64,000 nt of DNA from Zanthoxylum bungeanum. Taxonomy: Eukaryota; Streptophyta; Magnoliopsida; Sapindales; Rutaceae. The notes beneath the pieces were generated by a model that did not search any database, was not told the origin of the DNA, and saw only the letters and a program-made list of their open reading frames with translations. Position 1 is the first letter of the stretch, and each line of letters starts with the position of its first letter. Of this stretch, positions 21,347 to 33,260 are shown piece after piece. The stretch covers positions 1-64,000 of the forward strand of contig SKCR01051263.1 in the NCBI GenBank assembly GCA_019454045.1. The letters run 5' to 3'. A program made the position numbers and the translations under genes.

Positions 21347-24160
21347 TTTTGATGCATGAAAACCGAATTAGGGTTCTTGAGCAAATTTGGGGCTTTTTGA
21401 TTTTAGCTTGATTCTGACAAATTGATTGTGTAAGAATGTTTGTATATGATCTAATTTGAGTTATATGTAATCAATTTGGCAAAAATTGATTGGATTGATT
21501 TTCCCCAATTTGCTTAATGTTGGTCAAAACTTTAATTTGGGTAAACTCGATTTAGGCATGATTTGGTTGAATTGTTTGATGAAGTATGCTTGAATGAGGT
21601 TGAATTGAAGTTGTGCATGATCAATTTCAAGAAAATTGGATTAGATCAATTTTCCCCAAATTCTTTAGGTTGAACATGAAACTTGAAATTGGGTAAAATG
21701 TGTTTGAGCATGTTTTATTGAATTGGATGTTTAAGTATGCTTAGAACATGTTTAATTGAGATTGTGTGTGATCAATTTCATGAAATTGGATTGGATTCAA
21801 TTTTCCCCAAATTGAAGGCTTGGCCGAAAATTGCATAACCCTAATGTCTTGGTAATTTTGTTTTTTTTGATCATTGGATGACTTAAAACAATTGGTTAAT
21901 GTTGTTTTGAAGTTCAATTGGATTGAATTTTGATTTGGAACATTTTTTCCCTTTTAAAGTGGCTTGGCCGATCTTTATGGACATGAAATTCATTGTGATT
22001 TTGTTGTTTTATTCATTGGATGAATTGAATTGATTTGGGAAATTAAGATTGTGGACTCAATTGGATTGAAACCGAATCGAATTGAAAAACCCCTAATTGC
22101 CGAGACTTGATAGCATGTTAATTGGGTTTGATTTTAATTGAATTGTGTTGGACACTATTTGGTTGTTAAAGTGCATGATTAATTAGGCTAATTGATATTT
22201 TAGAAATGTTAATTGGGTAATTGATTGTGTATTACACTTAGGTTAATTAATTGTGAAATTTGGAATTTTATAAGTTAATTAATTTGGGCTTGATTTTGGA
22301 AATTGGGCTTGTTAGGTTGTAATTGGGCTTTTGGGCTTTGTTGTAACAAAGTTGGGTTTAGGCAAATTGGTTGGATCCAATTAGGCCCAAAACCGAATCC
22401 AAAAGGTCCAATTATGACTTAATGGACCTTAATTATTTAATTGGGCCTAATGGGCCAAAATTAATTTAAAGGCTTATGGGGTAACTCCCGGATTGGATTT
22501 TGGTTGTTCGGTTTGACCCGAGTTGACCAAAAGTCCACGCCTATAGATTAATTAAAAGCCCATTGGACTTTAATTAAATAAAACATTAGATGTTAATCGG
22601 GCTTTGAGACCCGTTGCGATTAAATTTGGAATTTAAGTCGTAAAGGTTCGTTAATAAAAGTGTAATATTTAATTTAGAATTAAATAATGAATTAGAATTA
22701 AATACGTATTAAATTGGATTTAATTATGTAATTTAATTTAATTCGTAGAATTGTACTTTGAGTACGTGTTCGCAAAACGAGTTTGACTCGAACAAAAATC
22801 AAATCTTTGTTTGAACATTGGATGATCACTAATAATTCAAGATTAATTAATTTGATTGATTGATTGATAACATGCTTGTATGAATACATGGTTGTGATGT
22901 TTGAATAATGTATATCGGATGGATATTAGTCGGGTTGGGCGATTTTGGAAATTGTAATAAATTTGATTTATTAAATTGGACCTGCGTGTCCAGCCTTATC
23001 TCCTATTTCTTTGTATTCTCTTCTCACCTATTCCCCTCCATGTAAAAGAGGTTTCTTTAGAAGTGTAGTGTAACGGGTAGAAGTAATACAAGTGCTAGCG
23101 GGAGAGAGAAAGTGAGAGATTTGATCTAGGATCAATGTAAAATATCCATCCGCATATCATTATTATTTTATTTCATACTCGCTTTATTATGTGTTTAGAA
23201 TGCATGCTTAAGGGTGTATGATGATGAGACCTTAACAAAGATAATTAAATTGGTAGCCAATTTGCACGCGAAAAAACCCTCGTTAAATATCATGCGTTTT
23301 TTCCCTTCCATTGAGTGATTCTTACTCAAGATCCGAGATTGGCAGGGGTTGTTGGCCAAAGTCAAGCCCTTGTCCATCAAAGATGTGTTTTAATCACGAG
23401 GCTTTGTTCCATATCGGTGTCGTGTCCAAGTTGTGGTTTGTTGGCCAAAGTCAAGACCACTTCTTGTCCATTGACATTGATTACGAAGCTTCCATGTCAA
23501 TGGGTCCGCGCTTGACTGGGATCACTAGGTTTGTTGTGCCAAAGCCAAGGCCTAGTTGATTCAGAGGAAAAGGTTAGGGTATACATTCGATGTATAGGCA
23601 TATATAAGATATATGTTTGGGACTTGGATGTCCACCTACTGGATCTAGGAGTTGGATGAGATCCAATTGATCTTCGAGATCTACCTAGTTAATTATCATA
23701 CAATTTGTTGGCCAAAGTCAAGATTGTGTGATATTTAACGGATCCTAGCCCACTAGGAAACACGGTTTCCCGAGTACTCGACAGAGGGTTAGAGGCTCGA
23801 CGAAAAATAGTGGGAGGCAAGAATTGAATTTGCAATACTCGTTCAATTACTCGCCGTATGCGCTCATTTAAATTATTTCGTCATTAGATTAAATGTTAGT
23901 TAGACTAATATTTAAATTGTTGTTTTAATAAACAGTTGGACTGTATTATACTTGATTATATATAATTGGATTATATTAATCAATATATTTGAATTAATTA
24001 ATTTCAGTTTACAGTTGATTTTATAATTGGATTATAGTAATCAATGTAATTGAGGTTAATTAATTTGGATTATATTTGATTATATAGTTGGACTATTATA
24101 ATCATTATAATATATAAAGTACCACTAATCGTTGATTAAATAGTTGGACTATTGTAATCA
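21347..24160 (+). mobile_element. long 5' leader of the complete copia element
   Basis: About 2.8 kb of non-coding leader between the primer-binding site and the position equivalent to the gag start codon, where ATG has become ATA at about 24,162. It contains three runs of 'gatcaatttc...aaattgga...ttttcccc' (21,470-21,800), the 'ttggccaaagtcaag' phrases (23,350-23,720) and TNG-centred inverted repeats at 22,620-22,636, 22,666-22,686, 22,708-22,724, 23,891-23,913, 23,932-23,944, 23,960-23,976, 24,022-24,036, 24,084-24,096 and 24,139-24,153. The same leader, with the ATG intact, occurs at 9,516-10,733. Confidence 0.8.
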
Positions 24161-27100
24161 AGATAAAATTGAAAAGTTGGATATTTAAAATATAATCTAG
24201 GATTAAAATATTTTAAATGATTTAATTTTCAAATTGGGAATAAATAATAGGTTACTTTATTTGATAAAATAACTTATTATACCTTAAGCCCAAAATTAAG
24301 CAAGATAAGTAGAGCATAAAATCTTTGGAAGATTTTTGTGATGATGACTTTAATGCTTAATTTAATATACTTGTCATAAATCTAATTTTGGATTTAAGAA
24401 GTATTAAAATTGCAATTTATAATTCTTGGAGAATTAATTGACTATTCATGTAAAGTCAAAGTTTGCAATTGGGCATGTAGCACGAGGTGCACATTCCTTT
24501 CAATATTATAAAACCCAAGGCTTGGCCTAAGGTTCCTAAAATATTGAAAAGGATAATTGACATATCCCAAAGTGACTACCATTTGGATATGGAAGACACG
24601 AAGGAATTAAAGAAAGGGCGAGGCTCTAACTTTAAAAATGTTTGTCTTAGTTATGTTCACAGCTAGTATTGAAATTAGATTTTAAATACTTAGTGTGGTA
24701 CATAAAATATATGTATTGATATTCAGAATCTGCTTTGAGCAGGATACTGACTTCAAGCTGAGATTGCTCTGCGAATCGGAAACGGGACGAAAGTCGCTGT
24801 TTCGACCGTAGATACCTAAGTTTAGGAACTACCCTTCGGGTATGTACTTGAATTAGGAACTGTTATAATGTAACTAGTTTGACTAGAGACATTATCTCTT
24901 TATCAGTGTTTAATCCGTTGCGGATAAAACCTTTATATTATAGAACACTGAGTGTTTTATTATATAAAGATGATACTGAGATAAATATATTAGATATAAA
25001 TAACAGAATTTATATTTTGAATATAAATAAAAATCTCAAACATATAAATTGACAAATAAATAGCTCAAATTGATTTGATCAATAGAGACTTATTTGTGGC
25101 ATTGTTGTCTAGGACACAATTTAATTAGACTCGTATATCCACACTTTTGAAGAGTGGGTACTAGGACTGATTTGACTATTCAAATAAGGTCTGCGAATCT
25201 AGTTTATTAGGTAAAGTACCTAAAATACTATTTGCTTGGTAATAGTGTTAGTGCCACCGATCTGTTAGCCCTATTCATGGTGAAGTAAGTGGGCCCATAT
25301 CTAGCTAGGCTAGATGTGAACATGAATATTTCGTGACCTTAACGGATGTGGCATCACGTTATGGTTATGTGTTTCTTTTGAAGAACACAAATCAGAAACT
25401 TTAAAGTTTCGACACGAATACATAAACAGATCGGCTATAGCATTATTCCGCCACGGTAAGACCGTAATGGAAAATACTTTAGCAGTAAGTTTCTCGTATA
25501 CTTGAAAGAGTATAGTATTCTTTCAATGAGGACTCCTCTTGGAACACGTCATTTTGACGGTGTGTCCGAACAGGATTAACCGAATTTTGTTAGACATAAT
25601 AAGGTTAATCACGAGTCGCTTTGAGCTACCATTTCCTTCAATAGGATATGTATTAACAGTGCAAAACTTATTTAGAATAAGGTTCCATATAATCTGTTTG
25701 ACAGATATCGTATAGGATATGAACAGGAAAGAAACGAGGTTTCTCATTCCTGACAATTTGGGTATGCTAGGCATAACGTTTGGATGATACCAAACTAAGG
25801 ACCCAAATTGGATAAGTGCCAATATAGGTTATCCTATGGGAAACCATAAGTATAGTACTTATACATCTCACATGAGAACAATGTGATTGTTGCTCTCCAT
25901 GCGGTTTTCCTAAGAGGAATACCGATATGCAGTGGTAAGTGGGAGGATAGTATAACTCGATGAAAATCGGAGTAATACTGTTCTAGGCACTGAATCTTAA
26001 TGGAACATATATAATTCATCAAGGATGAAACTATACCATTAATCTTCGAATACACAAGAACAAAGGAAGTGATACGAGGTATCGACTCCCTATTATGACA
26101 AAGTGTCATGAGTCCGAAATGGATTCCATGTATATCAATAAGTTTGGATACTAGTTGATGTACCACAAGGCATTGTGCCTATTGGTACTATAAGTCTTCA
26201 AGGAAGACGTACATGGATGGCAATATACCAACGTATAAAGCTAGGCTTTTAACGGAAATGTATCGTTATCGACATTGTGATTGATTACGATTCAACCTTT
26301 TACCTATTGCCACTGTAGATCCATTTGGATGATGCTTGCTGACGCGAGCATAAGTTCTTGGAATTATCATTTTGATGCAATCATAATGGTGTATGATTTA
26401 ATTCAAAACGAAAATGATTCTAGTGTAAATAAGAGGGTTAGTGGGAGCGCACTGACAGTGGCTGTCCTATAAAATAATGATAATACGTCATTTCTTGGAA
26501 ATGATATTCCCATAAAAAAAATAAATGTCGGCGAAAGCTTGGCTTTCGAAATACTCTCCGTGGAACCGTACATTGAAAAATGTACAAGACCTGGTGTATC
26601 ATACGCTTTGAGCATATGGATTCACAAACAGGACAATCCGAGTGATAGTCACTTGATTGATGTTAGGAACATCCGTTAGTATCTTAGAGAACTAAGGATG
26701 CTGTCTTAGTCTATGGAGTATGGAAACTTGAAGTGACTGGGATCACTGTAGCAAGTTTCCTATAACCGATAAAGACGACTAAAAGTCGCAAACGGTACTA
26801 TACAGTTTGAATAACGGTGCAGTGAGCTGGAAATATTCCGAGCAAGATAACTGTTGCCGAATTAACAACAAATGCGGATTATTGCTGCAGCTGAGGCAGC
26901 AATAGAAGCCATTTGGATCGATAATAAATCTAATTAGATTAGATATAGTTCTGTTAGCAGCTGAGCTAGGCGTCAGCACAGGCTAAAGAATTAAAGGTCT
27001 CATCGACGATCCAGATATATACTTCTATATCATCTGATTCGTTCGGATCATACATCGTGGCGATGTGATGATCGTGTAAATCGCGTCAGACGATAATTAA

Positions 27101-27190
27101 GCAAATCCGCTGACGAAAACCTTTCCTCAGCAATTTGAGCGAATTGTACATAGTTCGGGTGTTAGACACTCGAGTGACTGGCTATGTGCC
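24161..27190 (+). pseudogene. decayed copia gag-pol (non-autonomous subfamily)
   Basis: Only islands of similarity to copia pol can be traced: protease region near 24,730-24,860, integrase region near 25,300-25,560, RT/RNase H from about 26,400. No frame longer than about 110 codons is open on either strand, and those on the minus strand are shadows. The YVDD-region damage and the phrase near 26,388-26,415 are shared with 1-843 and 5,793-6,617, so the lesions predate the spread of these copies. Confidence 0.75.
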
Positions 27191-27201
27191 AAGTGGGAGA
27201 T
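27191..27201 (+). other. polypurine tract
   Basis: AAGTGGGAGA directly before the 3' LTR. This is the plus-strand primer for reverse transcription; the same tract precedes the LTR at 844 and, in reverse complement, at 5,793 and 49,213. Confidence 0.85.
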
Positions 27202-29378
27202 TGTTGGATAATATGACCCATAGCGTCACTATTTGTACAGATCACGGTGTTGCTGTACAAATTAACTATGTGACAAGGAAATTGCACTCTCATCATTTGT
27301 GATTAGATCACCATAGATATATAAATGAAGAGAGGTCCATATGATTAGTTCCTGGATTGAGATGATATGAGACAGTATCAATCCCCGAAGGATTAATCAT
27401 TAAATATCCCTAGCCGAAGTATTATCGAGACTGGACATCGATAATGCGGAATAGGCTAGTATTGCACTTGTGCGCGTTGTGAGGGCACAACGGCATAGTT
27501 CTCATATATATAAGTATTGGATACTTATGCAAGTGCGATAGGAGGTTGTGTTTCACCGATGGTACGGGAAACAGCTTCGCTCTGGATAGACCCCTCGGAA
27601 TCCCATTGGTATTATGACTATGTGTCTATGGGAGGCCGAAATCGAGGTAGGTGTGTATAGTCTTAACCTGAGACTTGCATCGCTAATACTTGCGATAATC
27701 GGTAGACTTTGGTCTTGGTGGTACAGGGCTTTAACCGGTTCTGTGTACACCGCTTCTGGGTTTATCAGAGAGTCGTAGTGTATTGGGTGTGATGTCGAGA
27801 CGGAAGTGTCACTTCAGTCATATTGGAGTTGATGTCACGCAGGATACGGTACTAGTGCTCTTGAGTGTTGCGCAACCAATCGGGATATTGTGACCAGGTC
27901 ATGTATATCCGATTATAGAGACTATGTTACCAGACATCCGACATGTGTTTCGGACGGGGCAGACACTTATCCAGCCCCAGCCCTAGCACGTGATTATCCG
28001 ATACTGGGCCGATATACACAATACTACGGTATACTACGCTTGATACAGATCTATATATTCCTGTAAGAATATTTCTGGAGAATTGGGTAGGCATGGCGTT
28101 TTGCTAGAGGCTAACCTTGTCTTGTAAATCGATATAAACGTAGTACGAGGTACTTACGTGTTCGGACAGTCCGACGATCGTATTTACTGCCAACATATCC
28201 GGAGATCTCATGGGTCGCTTCCTGAAGATTCACCGATGACGTATGACTCGCACTTTGATTAATCTGGGATTAATTAGAAGAGAGAGATAGAATTAATCTG
28301 GGATTAATTCGTAGAGAGAGAGAAAATTAATCTGGGATTAATTACGAGATATTTTATCTCGGATAAAATATTGTTAAAGAGAGAGACGATTAATTTGGAA
28401 TTAATCGATAAAATAATATATTCGATATATTATTAGAAATTGATTTCGACGCGGAATTAAAATTAGATTTTAATTCGGGCGAACGAATTCATTTAGAATT
28501 AATTCGTTAGCGACGTGAATAGTGAATTCGCTAGGCGTAATCATTTAATTACGACGCGACGGAAACTTCGTTAATTTGGAATTAGCGAACCCGAGCCCGA
28601 GAGTGATTGCGAGCGCATTCGCATTTCGAATTCGAGTGCGGCACGCAATTCACATCTAGCGTCAAATCACTAGTCGCATCAATTGTCAAATCACTTGTCA
28701 CTTTGAGTGATGTGACATGACATGTGTGTCACTTTAATAAAGTGAAGAGATGTGATGTGAATAGTGATGTGCAATGATTGAAAGCTTTTAAAAGGCTTGA
28801 GATGGAATACATTATTTTATTCCTTGCCTTTTTGACTTTTGAATTAAAGTTGAGTATATGTCTTATTTTATTTACTTGGTAAATATTAAAAAAATTAATA
28901 TAAAAGCATTTCTTCTCTCTCTCTAACATTGTACAGTACACATTTGCTTTGGAGCCAAAAACGTAACTCTTCCTCTCCCTCTCTTTTCTCTTCTCTCTTC
29001 ACGGTTTCAAAGCCGATTTCTTCACAATTTTTTCTGGTTTCACCGAATTTTGAGAAGCAAATGAATGAGAGTAGTGCTAGCACACACATGGGTTGTATTA
29101 TGGTGATAGGGAAACGAATTTGTGAGCATGGAAAAGCTTGAAGCTTGGAGCTTCAATGGTGACATCCATGGCCGATTATTGGAGCCTCAAAACAGCCCCC
29201 ACCGAATAGCTTACTGCACTTGGAAGCCAAAACCGAGCATGATGAAGCAACAAAAACGCATCTTGTTCTTCCTATCAAACACCCATCAATGTGAGTATGT
29301 ATTCCGCCTTACTCTTTGTGTATTCAACTCGTTTTTATGCATGTTTGTGATCCTTGGGACTTTGATTGAACACTTTCA
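27202..29378 (+). repeat. 3' LTR of the complete copia element
   Basis: Partner of 19,155-21,332 with the same length to within one base. Differences seen by eye include the CT/GA tract lengths, bases around 27,747-27,762 and 28,380-28,440, and one base in the inverted repeat at 28,482-28,508. Confidence 0.92.
28258..28589. repeat. cluster of nine TNG-centred inverted repeats in the copia LTR
   Basis: Read on the LTR sense strand: 28,258-28,274 (7-bp arms, centre TGG), 28,290-28,310 (9, TGG), 28,325-28,343 (8, TGG), 28,349-28,371 (10, TCG), 28,387-28,407 (9, TGG), 28,412-28,434 (10, TCG), 28,454-28,476 (10, TAG), 28,482-28,508 (12 with one mismatch, TAG) and 28,567-28,589 (10 with one G/T, TGG). 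Arm sequences mostly differ between members, while the centre is always three bases of form TNG. Equivalent clusters lie at 1,882-2,159, about 4,450-4,740, 7,405-7,705, 14,890-15,295, 20,218-20,556, 29,540-29,830, 47,886-48,165 and 54,250-54,530. Function unknown. Confidence 0.85.
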
Positions 29379-31524
29379 GGCGCTTTGCTAGAAGCCAACC
29401 CTGTCTTGTAAATCGGTATAAACGTAGTACGAGGTACTTACGTGTTCGGACAGTCCGACGACCGTATTTACTGCCAACATATCCGGGGATCTCATGGGTC
29501 ACTTCCCGAAGATTCACCGATGACGTATAACTCGCACTATAATTAATCTGGGATTAATTAGAAGAGAGAGAAAATTAATCTGGGATTAATTACAGAGATA
29601 TTTTATCTGAGATAAAATATTAATTAAAGAGAGAGAACGATTAATTTGGAATTAATCGATAAAATAATATATTCGATATATTATGCAAAATTAGATTTCG
29701 ACGTGAAATTGAAATTGGATTTTAATATGGGCAAACGAATTAATTCGTTAGCGACGTGAATAGTGATTTCGCTAGGCGTAATCATTTAATTACGACGCGA
29801 CGGAAAATTCGTTAATTTGGAATTAGCGAACCCAAGCCCGAGAGTGATTGCGAGCGCATTTACATTTCGAATTCGAACGCGGCACGCAAGTCACATCAAG
29901 CGTCAAATCACTAGTCGCATCAATTGTCAAATCACTTGTCACTTTGAGTGATGTGACATGACATGTTGTCACTTTATTAAAGTGAATATATTGATGTGAA
30001 TAGTGATGTGAAATGATGGAAAGCTTTATTGCTTTTTACTTTTTGACTTTTGAATTAAAGTAATATATATGTTTTATTTAATTTACTTGGTAAATGTAAT
30101 AAATATATATATTAAAGCTTTATCTTCTCTCTCTCCAATTTAGGGCATACGTTTTTTGAGGAAACCTATTTTTCCCTCCCTTTTCTCTCTCTTCCTCTCA
30201 CGGCTTGGAGCCACTTCTTCTCTCATTTTGGTTCGATCAAAAACAAGGAAGAAGATCAAGTGCTAGCACACATGAGTTGATACAAAGGTGATAGGGAAGT
30301 GTTCTTGTGAGCATGGAACCATCTTTTGAATCTTGAAGCTTGGAGCTTCCATGGAGTCTTCAATGGCCGAAAATTAGAGGATTTTCACAGCCCAAAAACG
30401 TGCAGTCCAGCAGTTCCAAGGAGGCCAAAACCGAGCTTCAACATGGAGGAAAATGGGTCTTGTACTTCCTAGCATCAAACCATTCAATGTGAGTATGTAT
30501 TCCGCCTTACTCCTTGAAGTATTCATGCGTTTTTCTTGCTTGATTTCATGATCTTGGGACCTAATTAGAAACCAACACCACATACTGGCTCTTCCACCAC
30601 CGACACACCACTCACTGACTTCACCGACTAAACACCTCACCCATCAAACAAATCAGCTCACGGTCTCAAGACCTGCTTCACTTCACGCATAAGCCCATTG
30701 ATAGCTTCTCAAACACTTCGTCCATTGCCTTCACCATAACCTCACACGTTGCAGCCCATAAACACGTAAACCCTTAAAATCACGCACAAAGACACCTAAT
30801 ATCCCTAAGACCAACAATAACCCCTTAAGCCAACGAAACCGAGACAAAATAGCCTATATTCAGCGCATGAACAACAAACCTTAAGCACACACAAAAATAG
30901 CTCTGCAAATAGCCCAGTTCATGCAAATCACCACCATAAAAACTGCTCCCAAGACTGTCCCGTAACTACCAAAAAACAACCCCTAATATAGCAGCCCTAA
31001 CCCCTTAAAAACCGTAAAAACAGGCCCTATTATAGCAAAAACAGTGACTAAAAAACAACAGCAAAAACAGCAGTGAAACATTGGAAAACAGCAGCCTGAG
31101 CAGTGAAAACAGCGAGGAAAGACGCAAACCATTAACCAGAAAAGTTGCAGAGCTTTACCCTTCCGATCACCGTGTAACGCGAGTCCGAAAGTCGACATAA
31201 AAGGTTAGACCTGAGGGCACTTTTCTCATTTATTTTTATCTATGTCTTAGTTGTTTACTGAATCTCATTTGCATGAATATTGTGGAATGATGTGTGTTGT
31301 GGCCCCTTGAATAAATTGGAAAATGTGTCGCCTCTTGATGTATATAGGATGGAACCCAGACATAAACTTCGTAGCCGAATCCGAATGGATGGTAGTGTGG
31401 TCTGTACTTGGGATACAACTCCACATACCACTCGAGCAAATGGCACATATTTCGAATTATTTTGTCTTGTTTGCTTATTATCCGTTATTTAATTTCTGCA
31501 TGTTATTTGTTTGTGTAATAATGA

Positions 31525-32540
31525 GATAAAGCGCAAGGGCTTATTAGTTGGATTAAAGGTCCTCCATGTCGAGGGGTTAAAATCCTTTACCACGATGCTT
31601 TGCCGCGCCAGATGATGTATATTTGGTCGAATGTAAGATGTGTTCAATCGGGTATACAAAGTCCGATATTGTTGTCTTTATTTTTTATATGCTTTATGTT
31701 ATTAGCGAATGGGCTTAGTAAGTTTGATTAAAGGTCCTCCATGTCGATGGGTTAAAATCCTTTACCACGATGTTTTGCCGCCGCCGCCGGATGTTGTATT
31801 CGGTTGAATGTAAGATGTGTTCAATCGGGTATACAAAGTCTGATATTATTGTCTTTATTTTTTATATGCATTTTTTATTAGCGCATGGGCTTAGTAAGTT
31901 GTATTAAAGGTCCTCCATGTCGAGGGGTTAAAATCCTTTACCACGATGCTTTGCGGCGCCGGATGATGTATATTTGGTCGAATGTAAGATGTGTTCAATC
32001 GGGTATACGAAGTCCGATATTGTTGTCTTTATTTTATATGAATTATGTTATTAGCGCATTAGGCTTAGAAAGTTGGATGAAAGGTCCTCCCTGTCGAGGG
32101 GTTAAAAGCCTTTACCATTATTCTTTAACGCTCCGGATGATGTATATTCGGTTGAATGCAAGACGTGTTCAGTCGGGGATACGAAGTCCAATATTGTTGT
32201 CTTTACTTTTAAATGCATTATGATATGATGCGCATGGGCTTAGTAAGTTGGATTAAAGGTCCTCCATTTGGAGGGATAAAAAGCCTACGGTCTACATTTA
32301 CCACGATACTTCGCCGCGCCTTTTATTTTGTTATTTTCTTTTATTTGTATGTCATCTTCTTGCATAATCATGTATCATGTTGCATCACGAATGGGCAAAT
32401 CAAGTTAGATTAAAGGTCCTCCACTTTGAGGGATAGAAAGCCTACAGGCTACCTTTGCCACGACGTTTTGCCGCGCCGGACAAAGTGCATTCGATTGAAT
32501 GTGAGATACGTTCAATCGGACACTTGAAGTCCTATAAGAT
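31525..32540 (+). repeat. tandem array of about 175-bp units in gypsy copy A LTR
   Basis: The 'gggctta' core recurs with its C near 31,540, 31,714, 31,890, 32,064 and 32,239, spacings 174, 176, 174 and 175 bp. A diverged sixth unit is 157 bp further on (32,396). Units share the 'tttaccacgatg' and 'tcaatcggg' blocks with the arrays at 11,500, 56,770 and 63,050. Confidence 0.9.
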
Positions 32541-32779
32541 GTGGGCATATGTCGCATCTCTTTTCTTTCACTTCCATTATTTATCTTTCAATCACATCAT
32601 GGCACGTTTATTTTGATGTACAATTGCCTCTTTGGTTATTTTCTTTACATATATACCTAATTGTTTCTCTTTATTACGTATGATTTGTGCAACTGCCATT
32701 TGTTTGCATTTCCATGTCCATGAATGTAATGTGCTTATGACATTGCATGCTTACAGTATTTCAATTTATCTTTATGCAT

Positions 32780-32910
32780 GAAAATTCGGACATAGATTAT
32801 ATGAAAATAGGTTGTATGCAAATTTGGACATAGATTGTATGCAAATAGGTTGTATGCTTGTATGCAAATTTGGACATATATTACATGCAAATAGGTTGTA
32901 TGCAAATATG
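32780..32910 (+). repeat. minisatellite, about 40-bp unit, three copies
   Basis: Three head-to-tail copies of a unit containing 'ttggacatagattgtatg' and 'aaataggttgtatg', the second copy followed by an extra 8-bp 'cttgtatg'. It lies inside copy A's LTR after the 175-bp array. I did not find it in the other LTR copies, so it looks like a local expansion. Confidence 0.8.
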
Positions 32911-33242
32911 AAAATGTGTTACATATGAACTTAGATGAACTTTTGATTTATGCATGCAGACTTAGAAATAGAATACCCTTAGGAATATATGTTGCTAAAC
33001 TCGATTAAATTATTGCACAAATCATTTTATTACAAGTGGCATAAGTAAGGGACCATTCCAAACCCAACGGTTTGAGGTCTTCCCTTGCGAGGGGTGAGTG
33101 CGGCCTTAAATCATTTTCCCGGTTCACACCAGATGGCGACTCCTTTATTCTCCAGTTTATTCCCCAGCGGGCTACTCCGTACTCCCAACCGGGCCGCGTG
33201 CCCGGAACAGCATGTGTCGCACAGTTTCTGTGTCCCACAGTT

Positions 33243-33260
33243 TGGCGACTCCACTGGGGA
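33243..33260 (+). other. primer-binding site of gypsy copy A
   Basis: TGGCGACTCCACTGGGGA, three bases after the LTR end CCCACA. The same site is found in reverse complement in copy B (61,599-61,616). It differs from the Met-tRNA type and is of the kind described for Tat/Ogre-like elements, but I cannot confirm the tRNA without a search. Confidence 0.8.

Larger units (their letters stand above)
19155..29378 (+). mobile_element. structurally complete copia element, coding region dead
   Basis: 10,224 bp: 5' LTR (19,155-21,332, 2,178 bp), leader (21,333-about 24,160), decayed gag-pol (about 24,161-27,190), polypurine tract (27,191-27,200), 3' LTR (27,202-29,378, 2,177 bp) and a perfect 5-bp target duplication. 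The two LTRs look identical over their first roughly 500 bp and differ by scattered small indels and substitutions afterwards, so insertion was recent. No gag or pol frame survives. The element must have been copied by proteins made elsewhere, and is best called a non-autonomous member of the family. Confidence 0.92.
18263..30577 (+). mobile_element. copia solo LTR, split by a second copia element
   Basis: Left part 18,263-19,154 and right part 29,384-30,577 join into one LTR of about 2,086 bp with TGTTGG and CCAACA ends. It is flanked by CCACA on both sides and has no polypurine tract or primer-binding site next to it. It is therefore a solo LTR left by recombination between the two LTRs of one element. 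It sits inside gypsy copy A's LTR and was later hit at 19,154 by the complete element. Confidence 0.9.
17567..33239 (+). mobile_element. gypsy copy A 5' LTR, interrupted by nested copia insertions
   Basis: Starts TGTAGGCACTG (17,567) and ends CCCACA (33,239). A primer-binding site follows. Removing 18,263-30,582 (inserted solo LTR plus one duplication copy) leaves an LTR of about 3.35 kb, matching the LTR of copy B in reverse complement over the start (17,567-17,760 with 58,974-58,780), the AAAACAGT-rich part (30,960-31,150), the tandem array (31,525-32,540) and the 3' end. The C-rich part at 30,578-30,960 is low in ORFs. The long LTR and the gag type point to a Tat/Ogre-like gypsy lineage, though the lineage is an inference. 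Confidence 0.85.
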
